A DNA stretch of 64,000 bases from Sporolactobacillus shoreicorticis (GCF_024125445.1 NZ_JAMXWM010000022.1:1-64000), one strand, 5' to 3'. Counted from the first letter of the stretch, positions 17,404 to 26,989 are shown. The notes: a model not told the origin generated them from the sequence alone. Program-made: numbers and translations.

Positions 17404-17841
17404 TTACAGGTCTTTAATGAATGAAATCGTTCGATTCACTTCGTGAAAGCCCGCACCGATATGAAAAGAATAACCGGACTGATTCGACAGCTCCGTGTCT
17501 GAAGCGATTTGCCGGCAGTCCTTAGCCTTCGCCCACAGTTCTGCCGCTTCCACTAAATTGTGCGCGACGCCATTACGTCTGCATTCAGGCTTCACATAAA
17601 TTCCTTCTATATATCCTGTCGGGCTTCCAACTGTTCCCGCAGCATAATCATTCCGAATCGACATATGGATAAACGCAATGAATGCTCGCTCCCGCTTGAT
17701 CATGTAAAACACATGGTTGGTGGAGTGAAGCAGCTTCTGTGTTTCCTCCAGCAATTCCTCACGTGTATGATGCGGCCACAGTTCAAGTTCCAGATTGATA
17801 AGTGCGTCCAGTTGATTGATTGTTCCTTTAAAAATTTCCAT
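17404..17841 (-). CDS. GNAT acetyltransferase, aminoglycoside 6'-N-acetyltransferase-like
   Basis: A 145-residue GNAT protein whose second half, EGIYVKPECRRNGVAHNLV (acetyl-CoA binding), AAELWAKAKDC, and ASDTELSNQSGYSFHIGAGF with a closing I-S-F-I-K-D-L, follows the pattern of AAC(6')-I enzymes. Those acetylate the 6'-amino group of aminoglycosides. Chromosomal relatives of this size are common and do not always confer resistance, so substrate and phenotype are uncertain. AAGGAG precedes the ATG. It is a single gene with its own terminator. Confidence 0.8.
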   Translation of the reverse strand: MEIFKGTINQLDALINLELELWPHHTREELLEETQKLLHSTNHVFYMIKRERAFIAFIHMSIRNDYAAGTVGSPTGYIEGIYVKPECRRNGVAHNLVEAAELWAKAKDCRQIASDTELSNQSGYSFHIGAGFHEVNRTISFIKDL

Positions 17842-17968
17842 AGGAAACTCCTTCGTGCGCCATGTCTTCTCTTCTTATTTTACCGTGAATTCAAATAAGC
17901 GAAAGTAAAAAATATAGATTTTTTCTGTTAACTGCTGACTGTATCTTTCACTTCCATATACCCAGCAT

Positions 17969-18005
17969 TAAAAGAGGCCGCCCTTTTGTGGACAGCCTCT
18001 TTTTC
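17969..18005. terminator. Bidirectional intrinsic terminator
   Basis: AAAGAGGC (17971-17978) pairs with GCCTCTTT (17995-18002) around a 16-nt partially paired loop, with A and T runs on either side. It ends the amino acid permease gene on the minus strand. Confidence 0.8.
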
Positions 18006-18013
18006 AGTTTTAT

Positions 18014-19390
18014 TTAAGATAAGTTTTCACGTTCAGGTGACGCCGTATCTTTTTTCACCAAAAAAGATATGGTAATCAGGATCACCATGATTGCAAGACA
18101 GGTCAGCGTCCCGACACGATTTGCTGCGTTGATCACAAAGGTTATAAAAATTAACGTCAGCGAAACCAATCCGACAATAGTCATATATGGGAATCCGGCC
18201 ATTTTGAAAAACGGGAGCTGTTTATAGCTCGGTCGCAGCTTCAATTCAGCCGCGCAGATTGCGATCCAGACAAGGCAAATGGTGAATCCGGGAATGCTCA
18301 TTAATTGATTGATAATTTGACTGGGCGATAAGTACGCCAGCACAACACCGACAGCTAGGAAACTTGTCGTCAGTGCGATCCCGCCAAGCGGGACACCTTT
18401 TTTAGACAGTTTGCGCACAAAGCCCGGCGCTTCGCCGCGTTCAGCCATTGCATACAGCGTCCGCGTCGTCGCATAAATTCCCGAATTCGCTGCCGAAAGC
18501 ACAGCAGTCAGCAGCACAAAATTCATCAAATGCGGCACACCCGGCAGACCAACCGCTTCAAACACTTGAACGAACGGACTGCTCTCAGTTGCAGAAACAC
18601 TGCTCCACGGCATCATGCCGCAAATGATAATGATCGGTAGAATATAGAACATGATCACTCGCGATACAACGCTTTTAATGACCTTCGGCAGAACATGTTC
18701 CACATCCTTGGCCTCCGTTACCGTCAAACCGATCAATTCGGAGCCGCCGTATGAGAAGATAACAACAAGAAGTGCTGAAACCATTCCGCCGAACCCGTGT
18801 GGAAAAAATCCGCCGTATCCAAACAGGTTCTTCATTGGATTGGCAGGGCTCGGGACTATACCGAAAAGAATCAATAGTCCGAGAATAATAAACACAATGA
18901 TCGCACCAATTTTGATTCCGGCGAACCAGAATTCGAATTCGCCATAAAGGCCAACCTGAAAAAGATTAATGCCGATAATAAACAAACCGCAAAGACCGGC
19001 AAGCACCCATAAAGGGACGCCGGGAAACCAATAATTGAGAAAGCTTCCCGCGGCCAGAATTTCAACAATCGTCACGATCATCCAGTTGATCCAATACAGC
19101 CAGCCGATCATAATTGACGTGCGAAAACCAAATGCCTGATGCATCAGGTGCTGAATGTTCAATCCCGGATAGGCAATCGCCATCTCCGCCAGCGCGACCA
19201 TAACGATAAATAAAATCAGCCCACATACCAAGTAGGCAATTGTGACGCTCGGGCCAGCGATAGTCAATGTATCGCCGCTCCCTTTAAAAATGCCGGTACC
19301 GATCATTCCGGCCATAGCCATAAGCATAATATGGCGCGGCAGCAATCCGCGCTTTAATGATTGTTTCTTTTCTTCTGTTGCATGCATCAT
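18014..19390 (-). CDS. Amino acid permease, APC superfamily
   Basis: A 458-residue transporter with 12 predicted membrane helices. Helix 1 carries the substrate-binding GMIGTGIFKGSG, and the AAT-family segment NPMKNLFGYGGFFP followed by SYGGSELIGLTVTEAKD is present. This places it with the proton-coupled amino acid transporters of the AAT branch (YvbW/AapA-like). The exact amino acid is not predictable. It is monocistronic: a terminator follows, and the upstream region to 19507 shows no T-box or other leader. Confidence 0.87.
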   Translation of the reverse strand: MMHATEEKKQSLKRGLLPRHIMLMAMAGMIGTGIFKGSGDTLTIAGPSVTIAYLVCGLILFIVMVALAEMAIAYPGLNIQHLMHQAFGFRTSIMIGWLYWINWMIVTIVEILAAGSFLNYWFPGVPLWVLAGLCGLFIIGINLFQVGLYGEFEFWFAGIKIGAIIVFIILGLLILFGIVPSPANPMKNLFGYGGFFPHGFGGMVSALLVVIFSYGGSELIGLTVTEAKDVEHVLPKVIKSVVSRVIMFYILPIIIICGMMPWSSVSATESSPFVQVFEAVGLPGVPHLMNFVLLTAVLSAANSGIYATTRTLYAMAERGEAPGFVRKLSKKGVPLGGIALTTSFLAVGVVLAYLSPSQIINQLMSIPGFTICLVWIAICAAELKLRPSYKQLPFFKMAGFPYMTIVGLVSLTLIFITFVINAANRVGTLTCLAIMVILITISFLVKKDTASPERENLS

Positions 19391-19507
19391 TCTTGTACCT
19401 TTCTCTTTATATTTAACACTTGCACTTTAATGCAATAAAGCGAGCAGCATTTTTAATTATACTTAGTTTCGGACGTCTGTCAATGGTCCGTATCCTACGA
19501 GCCTGTA

Positions 19508-20251
19508 TTATCTCAGATCCAATCCCTTTCCTCTTACATAATCTGTCCAGAAGTCGAGCGGCAGATCCGCCGTGAGCATCTTTTTGTTTTTTCCCGACCA
19601 GCTTGCCTTTTGACTATTGCTGGAACGTGTTGTATAGTACCGCATTGTTTCTCGATCGTATTCTTCAACATCCGCTTTCAAATCCTTCGTGTAGTGGTCC
19701 TCAAAGAAAACCGCTTGTTGCGGAAGACGAGGCTTTTGCTCTGGAATCTGATCCGGTACACCAACCGCAAGACCGACAATCGGGATAACCAGCTCCGGCA
19801 ATTCAAGCCAGCGTTCAAGCTGAGGGAGCGCGCGGGTCACCCCTGCAATAATCACACTTCCAAGCCCCAGAGACTCCGCCGCCAGATTCGCATTCTGCAA
19901 AGCAATTGAAGAGGAAACAAGCGCCATCTGATAGAAATAATTGAACGATAAATTACTTTTCATTTTTACCCGCTCTTCTTCGCTTGCAGTTTCCATCAAA
20001 CGATAAAGATCAGCACAAAAGATAAATAAATAGCCGCATTCGACAATCGGCGGGTTCTCCGATCGACGTGCAAGCTCCTTCTTTCGATCTGGATCGGTGA
20101 TACCAATGATTGAGTACGGTTGCATATTTGCGGAACTGGGTGCCTGCTGAGCCGCGTGAATAATTGCATTGATCTGTGCATGAGTAAGCGGCTGTTTCTT
20201 AAATTTACGGATTGATCAATGCTGATCTATGGTTTGTAAAACCTGATTCAT
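19508..20251 (-). pseudogene. Nitroreductase family gene with in-frame TGA
   Basis: From the ATG at 20251 the protein reads MNQVLQTIDQH, then TGA at 20216-20218 (codon 12), then in the same frame SIRKFKKQPLTHAQINAI and APSSANMQPYSIIG and on to the end at 19508. The family motif at this point is H-R-S-I-R, so a CGA to TGA change is the simplest explanation. The lost arginine and preceding residues bind FMN phosphate. The remaining frame (205 codons from 20125) lacks this region, so a functional restart product is unlikely unless the stop is read through. It is divergent from a MarR gene with an operator between them. Confidence 0.85.
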
Positions 20252-20314
20252 AAAATCCTCTCCTTTTGGTTTCCACAGATACTATATTATATATGTTTTC
20301 TAAAAGAGTCAAAT

Positions 20315-20330
20315 AGTTTCCTTGGAAACT
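20315..20330. promoter_or_regulatory. Palindromic operator between marR and the nitroreductase
   Basis: AGTTTCC and GGAAACT form a perfect 7-2-7 inverted repeat. It lies within the promoter region of the MarR gene, directly upstream of a TATAAT at 20337-20342. On the other strand it is upstream of a TTGACT-like -35 for the nitroreductase. The position suits autoregulation plus repression of the divergent gene. Confidence 0.65.
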
Positions 20331-20372
20331 TTATGTTATAATCATCGTAGTCAAAAGAGAGGATGTTACGCG

Positions 20373-20861
20373 ATGAGCGATCATGAGGCACAGAACTATA
20401 AAAATAGGATTGGGAAAGCAATGCTGCGTTTGCTCGCCTATGAATCCAATGATGATTCCGAGAAGAGATGGCTGATCAATCGGATCGGTAATGAACGGAT
20501 TTCGAAGCATCTGCACCGAATTTCTCCGCTTGCTTTACACACACTAGACGCCATCTGGAAAAAAGGACCGATTAATGGTGTTGCAATTGCTGATGAATTA
20601 GATGTAACAAAAGGTGCCATTTCAAAAGTAACCGCCAGGCTGCTTGATTACGGGTTCATTCGAAAAGAGAAACATCCGGGTAATAAGAAAGAAATTTATT
20701 TCTCAGCAACTCAGGATGGCGGGCTGGTCGCCGACTGTCATCAGGCGATGCATCAAAAAATGGATCAGCAGAGTATCGCATTAATGAGCGCGTATACGGC
20801 TAAGGATCTTGATTTAATCGCCGGTTTTTTGGAAAAATTAGCTGATCTTCGCCGGCCTTAA
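20373..20861 (+). CDS. MarR family transcriptional regulator
   Basis: A 162-residue winged-helix regulator. The recognition region NGVAIADELDVTKGAISKVT is followed by the wing RKEKHPGNKKEIYFSAT, with helical dimerisation segments at both ends. The ATG at 20373 has GAGAGG upstream; the longer frame from 20322 has no ribosome site. MarR proteins of this type usually repress detoxification genes and release DNA on binding phenolics or oxidants. The divergent nitroreductase is the obvious target, but that gene now has a stop codon. Confidence 0.87.
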   Translation: MSDHEAQNYKNRIGKAMLRLLAYESNDDSEKRWLINRIGNERISKHLHRISPLALHTLDAIWKKGPINGVAIADELDVTKGAISKVTARLLDYGFIRKEKHPGNKKEIYFSATQDGGLVADCHQAMHQKMDQQSIALMSAYTAKDLDLIAGFLEKLADLRRP

Positions 20862-20876
20862 AGAACGACCACGCAT

Positions 20877-22343
20877 TTACCGTGTGGAACGAGCAATATG
20901 CCGGTTCTCATTAATAAAAAAAGTCAGCGCCCAGGTCAGTACACAAAATCCGATAGCGACAAGAAATGCGGCATTCACACCGCTCAGCGCCGCATCGGTT
21001 TTCAGTAAATGGAATAAAGCAGGATCAGACCCGTACATGCTCTTTTCCGGCAATTCATTCTTGGTTACATCGGACATCACACTGATCAGAATGGCAGTAC
21101 CGATTGATCCGATAATGGTGCGTATCGTATTAGTGACCGCAGTTCCATCACTCATAAGTGTATCAGGCAATGTATTCATGCCTGCCGTGGTCATTGGCAT
21201 CATGACCATAGAGATGCCGAGAAAACGCACCGCATAGAGAACGATAATTGTGCCTAATTGTGTGCTCATGGTCAAAAAAACGAACGGAATTGTCCCTAAT
21301 GTTAACAGCCCCATTCCTGTAACCGCAAGCTTGCGAATCCCTATTTTATCGAAAATAATTCCGGATAGCGGAGACATGAGCCCCATGACCACAGCGCCGG
21401 GCAGCATCACAAGTCCGGAAAAAAAGGCGCTTCCTCCTCGCACATTTTGAATATAAAGTGGCAAAACCAGTTCCCCGCCGAACATGACGACCATTAGTGT
21501 TCCGCCAACAACGACGGAAAGGCTGAACAGGGGTGAGCGAAAAACGCGTAGATTAAGCATCGGATTGTCTATGGTCAGCTCACGATAGATAAAACCAATA
21601 AGGCTGATTGCTCCGATCGTAAGCCCCGTGATTACAACGGGTGAGGACCAACCGTGATGACCGACACTGCTAAATCCATAAAGCAGTCCACCGAAGCCTA
21701 ATGTGGACAGCGCGAGTGAGACAAAATCAATACTTTTCCGTTCAAGAGGAACAATTTTCCTCATCGCGGTTGGTGCAAGAAAAGCTGCCAATAGTGCAAA
21801 AGGGATAAAAGTACAAAAAAGAATGCGCCAATTGAAATGATCAATGATTAATCCGGCGCCGGTTGGTCCGATGACACGTGCAGAGGCAAGCACAAGACCG
21901 TCCAATCCCATCGCCATCCCTCTCTTTTTCTTTGGAAAAACGAGTAAAAGGATGGTCTGCATCAAGGGGATCATGATACCTGTCGCAACCGCCTGGATCA
22001 AGCGTCCAATCAACAAAGCTGGGAAATTAGGCGCCGACACTGCCAGCAAGGTTCCGGACAGAAAAATCAGCATGGCAGCCATATACAACTTTTTAGAACT
22101 GATACGATGCATCAGCATCCCCGTCACCGGAATCATGATCCCGTTCATCAGCAAAAATCCGGAGGTCAACCACTGCCCGGTATCCGCATCAATATGAAAA
22201 TCGCGCATAATACCCGGAAGTGCAGTGGTGATGGCAGTATGGTTGGCGACAACGCAAAAAGTACCGACGAGCAGAACCGTAACCAAAAAAAATCGATTGT
22301 ACGGTTTTCCGTCGCAATCGATGCTGCGCGTGTTCCCTTTCAT
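20877..22343 (-). CDS. DHA2-family MFS drug exporter (LmrB/EmrB type)
   Basis: A 488-residue, 14-helix proton-driven exporter. Helix A carries LNxT-like VANHTAITTALPGIMRDF, followed by GQWLTSGFLLMNGIMIPVTG and the DHA2 motif region around RLIQAVATGIMIPLMQT. The start at 22343 is chosen because AAAGGAGA lies 8 nt upstream; the longer ORF to 22421 is probably not translated. It is closely related to the next-but-one gene (23114-24589), both containing DGKPYNR/NGKPYNR near the N-terminus, so the pair arose by duplication. A terminator upstream separates it from the DUF4811 gene. Confidence 0.87.
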   Translation of the reverse strand: MKGNTRSIDCDGKPYNRFFLVTVLLVGTFCVVANHTAITTALPGIMRDFHIDADTGQWLTSGFLLMNGIMIPVTGMLMHRISSKKLYMAAMLIFLSGTLLAVSAPNFPALLIGRLIQAVATGIMIPLMQTILLLVFPKKKRGMAMGLDGLVLASARVIGPTGAGLIIDHFNWRILFCTFIPFALLAAFLAPTAMRKIVPLERKSIDFVSLALSTLGFGGLLYGFSSVGHHGWSSPVVITGLTIGAISLIGFIYRELTIDNPMLNLRVFRSPLFSLSVVVGGTLMVVMFGGELVLPLYIQNVRGGSAFFSGLVMLPGAVVMGLMSPLSGIIFDKIGIRKLAVTGMGLLTLGTIPFVFLTMSTQLGTIIVLYAVRFLGISMVMMPMTTAGMNTLPDTLMSDGTAVTNTIRTIIGSIGTAILISVMSDVTKNELPEKSMYGSDPALFHLLKTDAALSGVNAAFLVAIGFCVLTWALTFFINENRHIARSTR

Positions 22344-22450
22344 TGCATCATTCTCCTTTAACATCGCGTTCAAATGGTTCCTATTTTTGTAGTATGGCTC
22401 AGTCGGCACTGATTCACTCATTGCAGCAGCGGATCACAAAATAGAATTGT

Positions 22451-22479
22451 AAAAAAACGCTCACCTGTATCGGTGCGCG
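22451..22479 (-). terminator. Intrinsic terminator after DUF4811
   Basis: On the minus strand CGC-CACC pairs with GGTG-GCG (one internal mismatch) around a 6-nt loop and is followed by seven T. It ends the exporter-DUF4811 transcript and separates it from the downstream exporter gene. Confidence 0.75.
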
Positions 22480-22497
22480 CTTCCTGTGCTGTCCTTT

Positions 22498-23094
22498 TCA
22501 CGATTGATCCGGCTGTTTTTGCTTCGCTTGCTTCTTTTGCATCTCTTTTTGCATCTTCTTCATTTCTTTCACACTCATCACCTGATGATTTTCGGGCAGG
22601 TAGAAAACATTGCGGGTCGAAACGAGAACATTTTTATTGCCACTGTATGCGAATAGTTTTTTATAAAAATCATTTTTGAACACACGGCGCTTCTTCTCAA
22701 CCGCAAGATATGCCTCCTGATCCGTATTCTTTACCCTATTTTTATCGGTAATCTGTGTGTGCTTCATTTTCGGTTTACCCTGCTTCTCCACATTATAGAT
22801 GTAGATCCGATCCTTGCCCGCATCTTGATGGAGCAGCATGAACGGAACTTGCGGACTTACCGCAGTACCCGTTGCGGAGTACAGCGAAACTTTTTGCGTA
22901 TACACTTTTGTTTTCATACCGAAATGATTGTGCTCATTCATGATCAGCAATGTTTCGCTGCCAAGAAACACGATCAGTGCGAGTCCTGCCAAGCTGTAAT
23001 GAAACCATCGATAGTTCGCGTATTTCTTCGATCCACTCGTGAAGATAAAGATGACGAAAAGTATGACACTTATGATTAACGTATATAAAATCAC
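22498..23094 (-). CDS. DUF4811 membrane protein
   Basis: A 198-residue protein with two N-terminal hydrophobic helices (about 2-20 and 32-50), a predicted extracellular beta-rich middle part, and a Lys/Gln/Met-rich hydrophilic tail (KEMKKMQKEMQKKQAKQKQ). It matches DUF4811, a family found mainly in lactobacilli and relatives directly beside LmrB-like drug exporters, as here. It starts at GTG with AGGAAG upstream, 19 nt after the exporter gene, so it is co-transcribed with it. It is inferred to be an accessory subunit; its function is unproven. Confidence 0.8.
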   Translation of the reverse strand: MILYTLIISVILFVIFIFTSGSKKYANYRWFHYSLAGLALIVFLGSETLLIMNEHNHFGMKTKVYTQKVSLYSATGTAVSPQVPFMLLHQDAGKDRIYIYNVEKQGKPKMKHTQITDKNRVKNTDQEAYLAVEKKRRVFKNDFYKKLFAYSGNKNVLVSTRNVFYLPENHQVMSVKEMKKMQKEMQKKQAKQKQPDQS

Positions 23095-23113
23095 ACCATC
23101 ACTTCCTACTTAA

Positions 23114-24589
23114 TTAATCAGCGCCTTGAGCAGCCGCCGGATGTTTCTCCTTGCTCTTAATGAAAAAGGTAAGAACGAGCGTCAGCAGGCAGAATAGAAT
23201 GGCAACCATGAAAGCGGTATTCATGCCTTTTAAGGCAGCATCAATCGATTGATGCATGAATTGTGCCGGATCGCTGTGCTTCAAACTGCTGCTTGGCGCA
23301 TTGTGTTTCGTCACATTCGTTAGAATACTGATCAGAACAGCCGTTCCAATGGACCCCGCCACCGTACGAATCGTATTGTTAACCGCGGTGCCATGGCTCA
23401 TCAGTGAGTCGGGAAGTGCATTCATTCCGGCTGTCGTTACCGGCATCATAACCATCGAAATTCCTAAAAAACGTACGGCATACAGAACAATAATAGAAGC
23501 GTAGCTTGTATGCTGCGTCAGGAACATAAACGGCAATGTTCCGGCCGTCAAAAGAAAAATTCCGGTAATTGCCAGTTTACGCGAACCAATTCGGTCGAAA
23601 ATCATGCCGGTCACTGGGCTCATCAAGCCCATGATGATGGCGCCGGGCAGCAGCATTAGCCCTGAATGCAGAGCACTTTCGCCTCTTAGGTTCTGAATAT
23701 AAAGCGGAAGAACAAGCTCCGCTCCGATCATTGCCATCATAACGATACTGCTGATAACAACCGACAAGGTAAAAATCGGCGATTTGAATACTTTAAACTC
23801 CAGCATCGGTTCTTTCATTACCAGCTGCCGCCAAATGAATAGAACGATAAAGACGCAACCGATAATAAGCGGCCATATGACGCGGCCGTCCGACCATCCG
23901 TAATTGCCAACGCTGCTGAATCCATAGAGCATGCCGCCAAAACCAATGGTTGATAGCACAAGGGACAAGTAGTCAATCCGCGGATCTGTAAGCGGCACAA
24001 CTTTTTTCATCGCTGCAAAGGCCAGCACAATGACTAGTGTCACAATTGGAATCATCATGTAGAAGAGCACGCGCCAGTTGTAGCTGTCGACAATCCATCC
24101 GGAAAGCGTCGGGCCGATCGCCGGTGCAAAGGCAACAACAAGTCCGCCCAGACCCATGACAATACCGCGCTTTTCTCTGGGCACAATTAATAGAGAAATG
24201 GTCTGCATCAGCGGCATCATTATTCCCGCACCCGCGGCTTGAATGATTCGGCCGGTTAAAAGGATCGAAAAGTTCGGTGCAACACCTGCTGCAATCGTCC
24301 CCAGTAAGAAAACGACCAACGCACTGATATACAGGGTTTTTGAGTTAATTTTATTAATAAGCAGTGCGGTAACCGGAATCATCACGCCGTTCATCAGCAA
24401 GAATCCTGAGGTGAGCCACTGTCCCGTTGCCGCCGTAATATCAAAATCTTTCATAATATCCGGGAGTGCCGTCGCAAGCAGTGTCTGGTTCAAAATCGTA
24501 CAGAACGCACCGATCAGCAAAATAATAATTAAAAAGGTTCGATTATACGGTTTTCCGTTAATATCAACAGTCGTACTTTTTTGGGTCAT
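23114..24589 (-). CDS. DHA2-family MFS drug exporter (LmrB type) with DUF4811 partner
   Basis: A 491-residue, 14-helix exporter. Conserved marks are LNQTLLATALPDIMKDF in helix 1, GQWLTSGFLLMNGVMIPVT, and RIIQAAGAGIMMPLMQT with the G-x3-G-x3-G-P antiporter motif region (GLGGLVVAFAPAIGPTLSG). It exports amphiphilic drugs or antibiotics using the proton gradient. AAAGGAG precedes the ATG. It is the first gene of a two-gene unit with DUF4811 and is paralogous to the exporter at 20877-22343. The 306-bp region upstream holds no gene. Confidence 0.88.
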   Translation of the reverse strand: MTQKSTTVDINGKPYNRTFLIIILLIGAFCTILNQTLLATALPDIMKDFDITAATGQWLTSGFLLMNGVMIPVTALLINKINSKTLYISALVVFLLGTIAAGVAPNFSILLTGRIIQAAGAGIMMPLMQTISLLIVPREKRGIVMGLGGLVVAFAPAIGPTLSGWIVDSYNWRVLFYMMIPIVTLVIVLAFAAMKKVVPLTDPRIDYLSLVLSTIGFGGMLYGFSSVGNYGWSDGRVIWPLIIGCVFIVLFIWRQLVMKEPMLEFKVFKSPIFTLSVVISSIVMMAMIGAELVLPLYIQNLRGESALHSGLMLLPGAIIMGLMSPVTGMIFDRIGSRKLAITGIFLLTAGTLPFMFLTQHTSYASIIVLYAVRFLGISMVMMPVTTAGMNALPDSLMSHGTAVNNTIRTVAGSIGTAVLISILTNVTKHNAPSSSLKHSDPAQFMHQSIDAALKGMNTAFMVAILFCLLTLVLTFFIKSKEKHPAAAQGAD

Positions 24590-24849
24590 GCATCTAACTC
24601 CTTTACTTGATACAAATAAATGCTAATTGTGATTTTATCTTGATTATTTGTACACAATTTCTCCCGCATATCCATGCAAATAAATTGTCCATAGTCGATG
24701 TTATCCCCCTTTTATGAACTTAATATGAATGAGGTTATTTATTTCATTAGTTAAGAAAATTATTTTGATCTGTACATCATAAGTGACGCCCTATGGCCCT
24801 CATGTACTGAATTCTTATCGATATGATTGAAAACGATGGGAATACACGA

Positions 24850-24888
24850 AAAAAACACCTTCTCTCTAAATTAAGGAGAAGGCGCTTT
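24850..24888 (-). terminator. Intrinsic terminator of namA
   Basis: On the minus strand GCCTTCTC pairs with GAGAAGGT around an 11-nt loop and is followed by GTTTTTTT. It lies 8 nt past the namA stop codon. Confidence 0.8.
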
Positions 24889-24895
24889 GTTTTAA

Positions 24896-25924
24896 TCAGT
24901 GCGCGAATCCGGTCAGGTACTGCATCGGCACATTTGTGTCTTTATGCAACTTGGCAGCAGCTTCCAATGTCCAGTACGGATTTCTCAGCATACCGCGGCC
25001 AACAGCAACGAGTTCGGCATCTTCATTGCCAATCACTGCGTTAGCAAGCGCAGGATCATCCAGTCGACCAACGGCGATGACCGGCGTGCCGACCGCTTTG
25101 CGAACTTCTCGGGCAAATGGCACTTGATAAGCTGCGTGCGTCCCCGGTTTTCCGGCTGCGGCTATTGGACCTTCACCGCCGGCACTGACATGGAACAGAT
25201 CCACGCCTGCTTCTTTGTACGATCTTGCCAAAGCGATACTATGATCCAGGCCATAACCGCCCTTGACATATTCAATGGCAGAAATACGCATAATCAGCGG
25301 CATACGGGCAGGCATTTCGCTTTTCGCAGCTCGTGAAACTTCAGTCCCGAACTTGGTAAGATCCTTGCCGTACTCATCGGTTCGTTTATTCGTAAAAGCC
25401 GATTGAAATTCATGAATAAGATAGCCATGCGCGCCGTGCAGTTCAATTGCGTCGAATCCTGCTTGAACCGCCCGTTTCACTGCCTGCGCATATTTATCAG
25501 GCATCGCTTTCACTTCATCAGTGGTTAATGCGCGCGGCGTTTTATACTGATCATTGAACGCAATTGCCGACGGGGCGACAGGAACCGGAGCATCCTGCGC
25601 TTTGCGCCCGGCATGCGCGATCTGAATGGCAACCTTTGCACCGTATTTATGGCAAGCGTCAACAATTCGCGCCAGCGCCGGGATTTGTTCATCTGACCAG
25701 AGACCAAGGTCATTGTCGGTAATTCGGCCATCTGGCTCGATATCAGTCATCTCAATAATAATCAGCCCCGCACCGCCAATCGCTCGGCTGACATAATGTA
25801 CATAATGCCAATCCGTCGCAATGCCGTCCTTCTTCTCAACGGAATACTGGCACATCGGCGGCATGACAACACGATTTTTAAGTTTCAAGCCTTTGAACGT
25901 CCATGGTGTAAAAAGATCAATCAT
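24896..25924 (-). CDS. namA: NADPH dehydrogenase, old yellow enzyme family (NamA/YqjM)
   Basis: A 342-residue FMN TIM-barrel ene-reductase. Cys25 in MPPMCQYS is the redox-tuning cysteine of the YqjM class, IQIAHAGRKA holds the His-x-x-Arg-type substrate pocket, ELHGAHGYLIHEF is the FMN barrel segment, and VAVGRGMLRNPYW is the phosphate-binding C-terminus. It reduces alpha,beta-unsaturated carbonyls and other electrophiles with NADPH. GGAGTG precedes the ATG. It follows the DUF1835 gene by 12 nt, so the two form an operon. Confidence 0.92.
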   Translation of the reverse strand: MIDLFTPWTFKGLKLKNRVVMPPMCQYSVEKKDGIATDWHYVHYVSRAIGGAGLIIIEMTDIEPDGRITDNDLGLWSDEQIPALARIVDACHKYGAKVAIQIAHAGRKAQDAPVPVAPSAIAFNDQYKTPRALTTDEVKAMPDKYAQAVKRAVQAGFDAIELHGAHGYLIHEFQSAFTNKRTDEYGKDLTKFGTEVSRAAKSEMPARMPLIMRISAIEYVKGGYGLDHSIALARSYKEAGVDLFHVSAGGEGPIAAAGKPGTHAAYQVPFAREVRKAVGTPVIAVGRLDDPALANAVIGNEDAELVAVGRGMLRNPYWTLEAAAKLHKDTNVPMQYLTGFAH

Positions 25925-25936
25925 TTAGGTCACTCC

Positions 25937-26989
25937 TTAATTTAAGGTTAAAGTCGTATGAAATATTTGATTGGGATACTTTTTCCCCGTCATTTTTCCT
26001 GCATCAATCAATGCTTTAATGCGCCAATAAATAAATGTATCACCGACCCACTGATGATCGCGCAATTCAAAAATCACGGCGGTGATTAAACGAACGCAAG
26101 GAAAACCCTTGTGACTATATTCCTTCTGCCTGGCAAGCTTGCGTGCATGTCGTAAAATTTCGGCATCAAAGTGATCCGGCATCACAGGATGTACGCGGTC
26201 ATCCGTCCAAATGCGCAGCAACGAAGGATCACCGGAGACACGCCGCCATTCGTTTTCCAATTGGCGACGCTTGTTTTCGGTCAACGGTGGACTCTGCGCG
26301 TATTTTTTAAACAGCATCGCCAACGTTACCGGAAGCAGTTCGCCGCTGCAGGCCGAGCGCACGCCTTCTCCAAACTCACCAAGCAGCTTTTTTTCATAGG
26401 CAGAGGGATTGATAACCCTAATCGAATTCGTCCGGCCGCGCAAAAGATAGACTACGAGATCGAGTCCGCACTGCTCCCAAGCATTGTCCGATGCCCAAAT
26501 GGTAACCGGGACATGCTCAGGAATAGCTTTGATTGCGCTCAACTGATCAGCTGGGGAATCAATAGAATCGTTATCATAAGGAGGGTAGCCGTCCATCACA
26601 TCTTTGAGCCAAGCCATTCGATTGCGCCATCCGTCCAATTCATCCAGTCGGGTTAATGGTCCATTTGAAAGATCCGTCGTGACGGCAATGACTTGTCCGC
26701 GCCGGGCATTAATACCGCCCAGCCCAACTTTCAAACTTCCGGCAGCCGAATCGCCAAACACAATATGCCAGTAACTTAACGCCGCCTCAGTCAGAGGCTG
26801 CTCCGGCTGCAAATGAATCAGATCTTCATACATGCGGCGAACGCTTTTTGTCAGACGCTTTTCATCCGGAACTTGACCTGCCATTTCTGCTTCTTGAAAC
26901 AGATGCAGCAATATCCGCTTGCTTTCTCGTTCACCCAGTTGGTCAATGGCTTCCACTAGTTTCTCATACACTGACTCAATCGCCTCCAT
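25937..26989 (-). CDS. DUF1835/DUF3658-type protein
   Basis: A 350-residue soluble protein whose middle part (AALSYWHIVFGDSAAGSLK ... VIAVTTDLSNGPL) matches DUF1835 and whose C-terminal part (HRVHPVMPDHFDAEIL-like, ending in GDTFIYWRIKALIDAGK) matches the DUF3658 partner domain. The N-terminal 60 residues are helical. The function is unknown. The ATG at 26989 has AGGA upstream; a GTG six codons inside with GGAGG before it is an alternative start. It is first in an operon with namA. Confidence 0.8.
   Translation of the reverse strand: MEAIESVYEKLVEAIDQLGERESKRILLHLFQEAEMAGQVPDEKRLTKSVRRMYEDLIHLQPEQPLTEAALSYWHIVFGDSAAGSLKVGLGGINARRGQVIAVTTDLSNGPLTRLDELDGWRNRMAWLKDVMDGYPPYDNDSIDSPADQLSAIKAIPEHVPVTIWASDNAWEQCGLDLVVYLLRGRTNSIRVINPSAYEKKLLGEFGEGVRSACSGELLPVTLAMLFKKYAQSPPLTENKRRQLENEWRRVSGDPSLLRIWTDDRVHPVMPDHFDAEILRHARKLARQKEYSHKGFPCVRLITAVIFELRDHQWVGDTFIYWRIKALIDAGKMTGKKYPNQIFHTTLTLN

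Noticed and set aside
26171-26656. 161-codon plus-strand frame
   Set aside because: Antisense of the DUF1835 gene; no conserved motif and no ribosome binding site.
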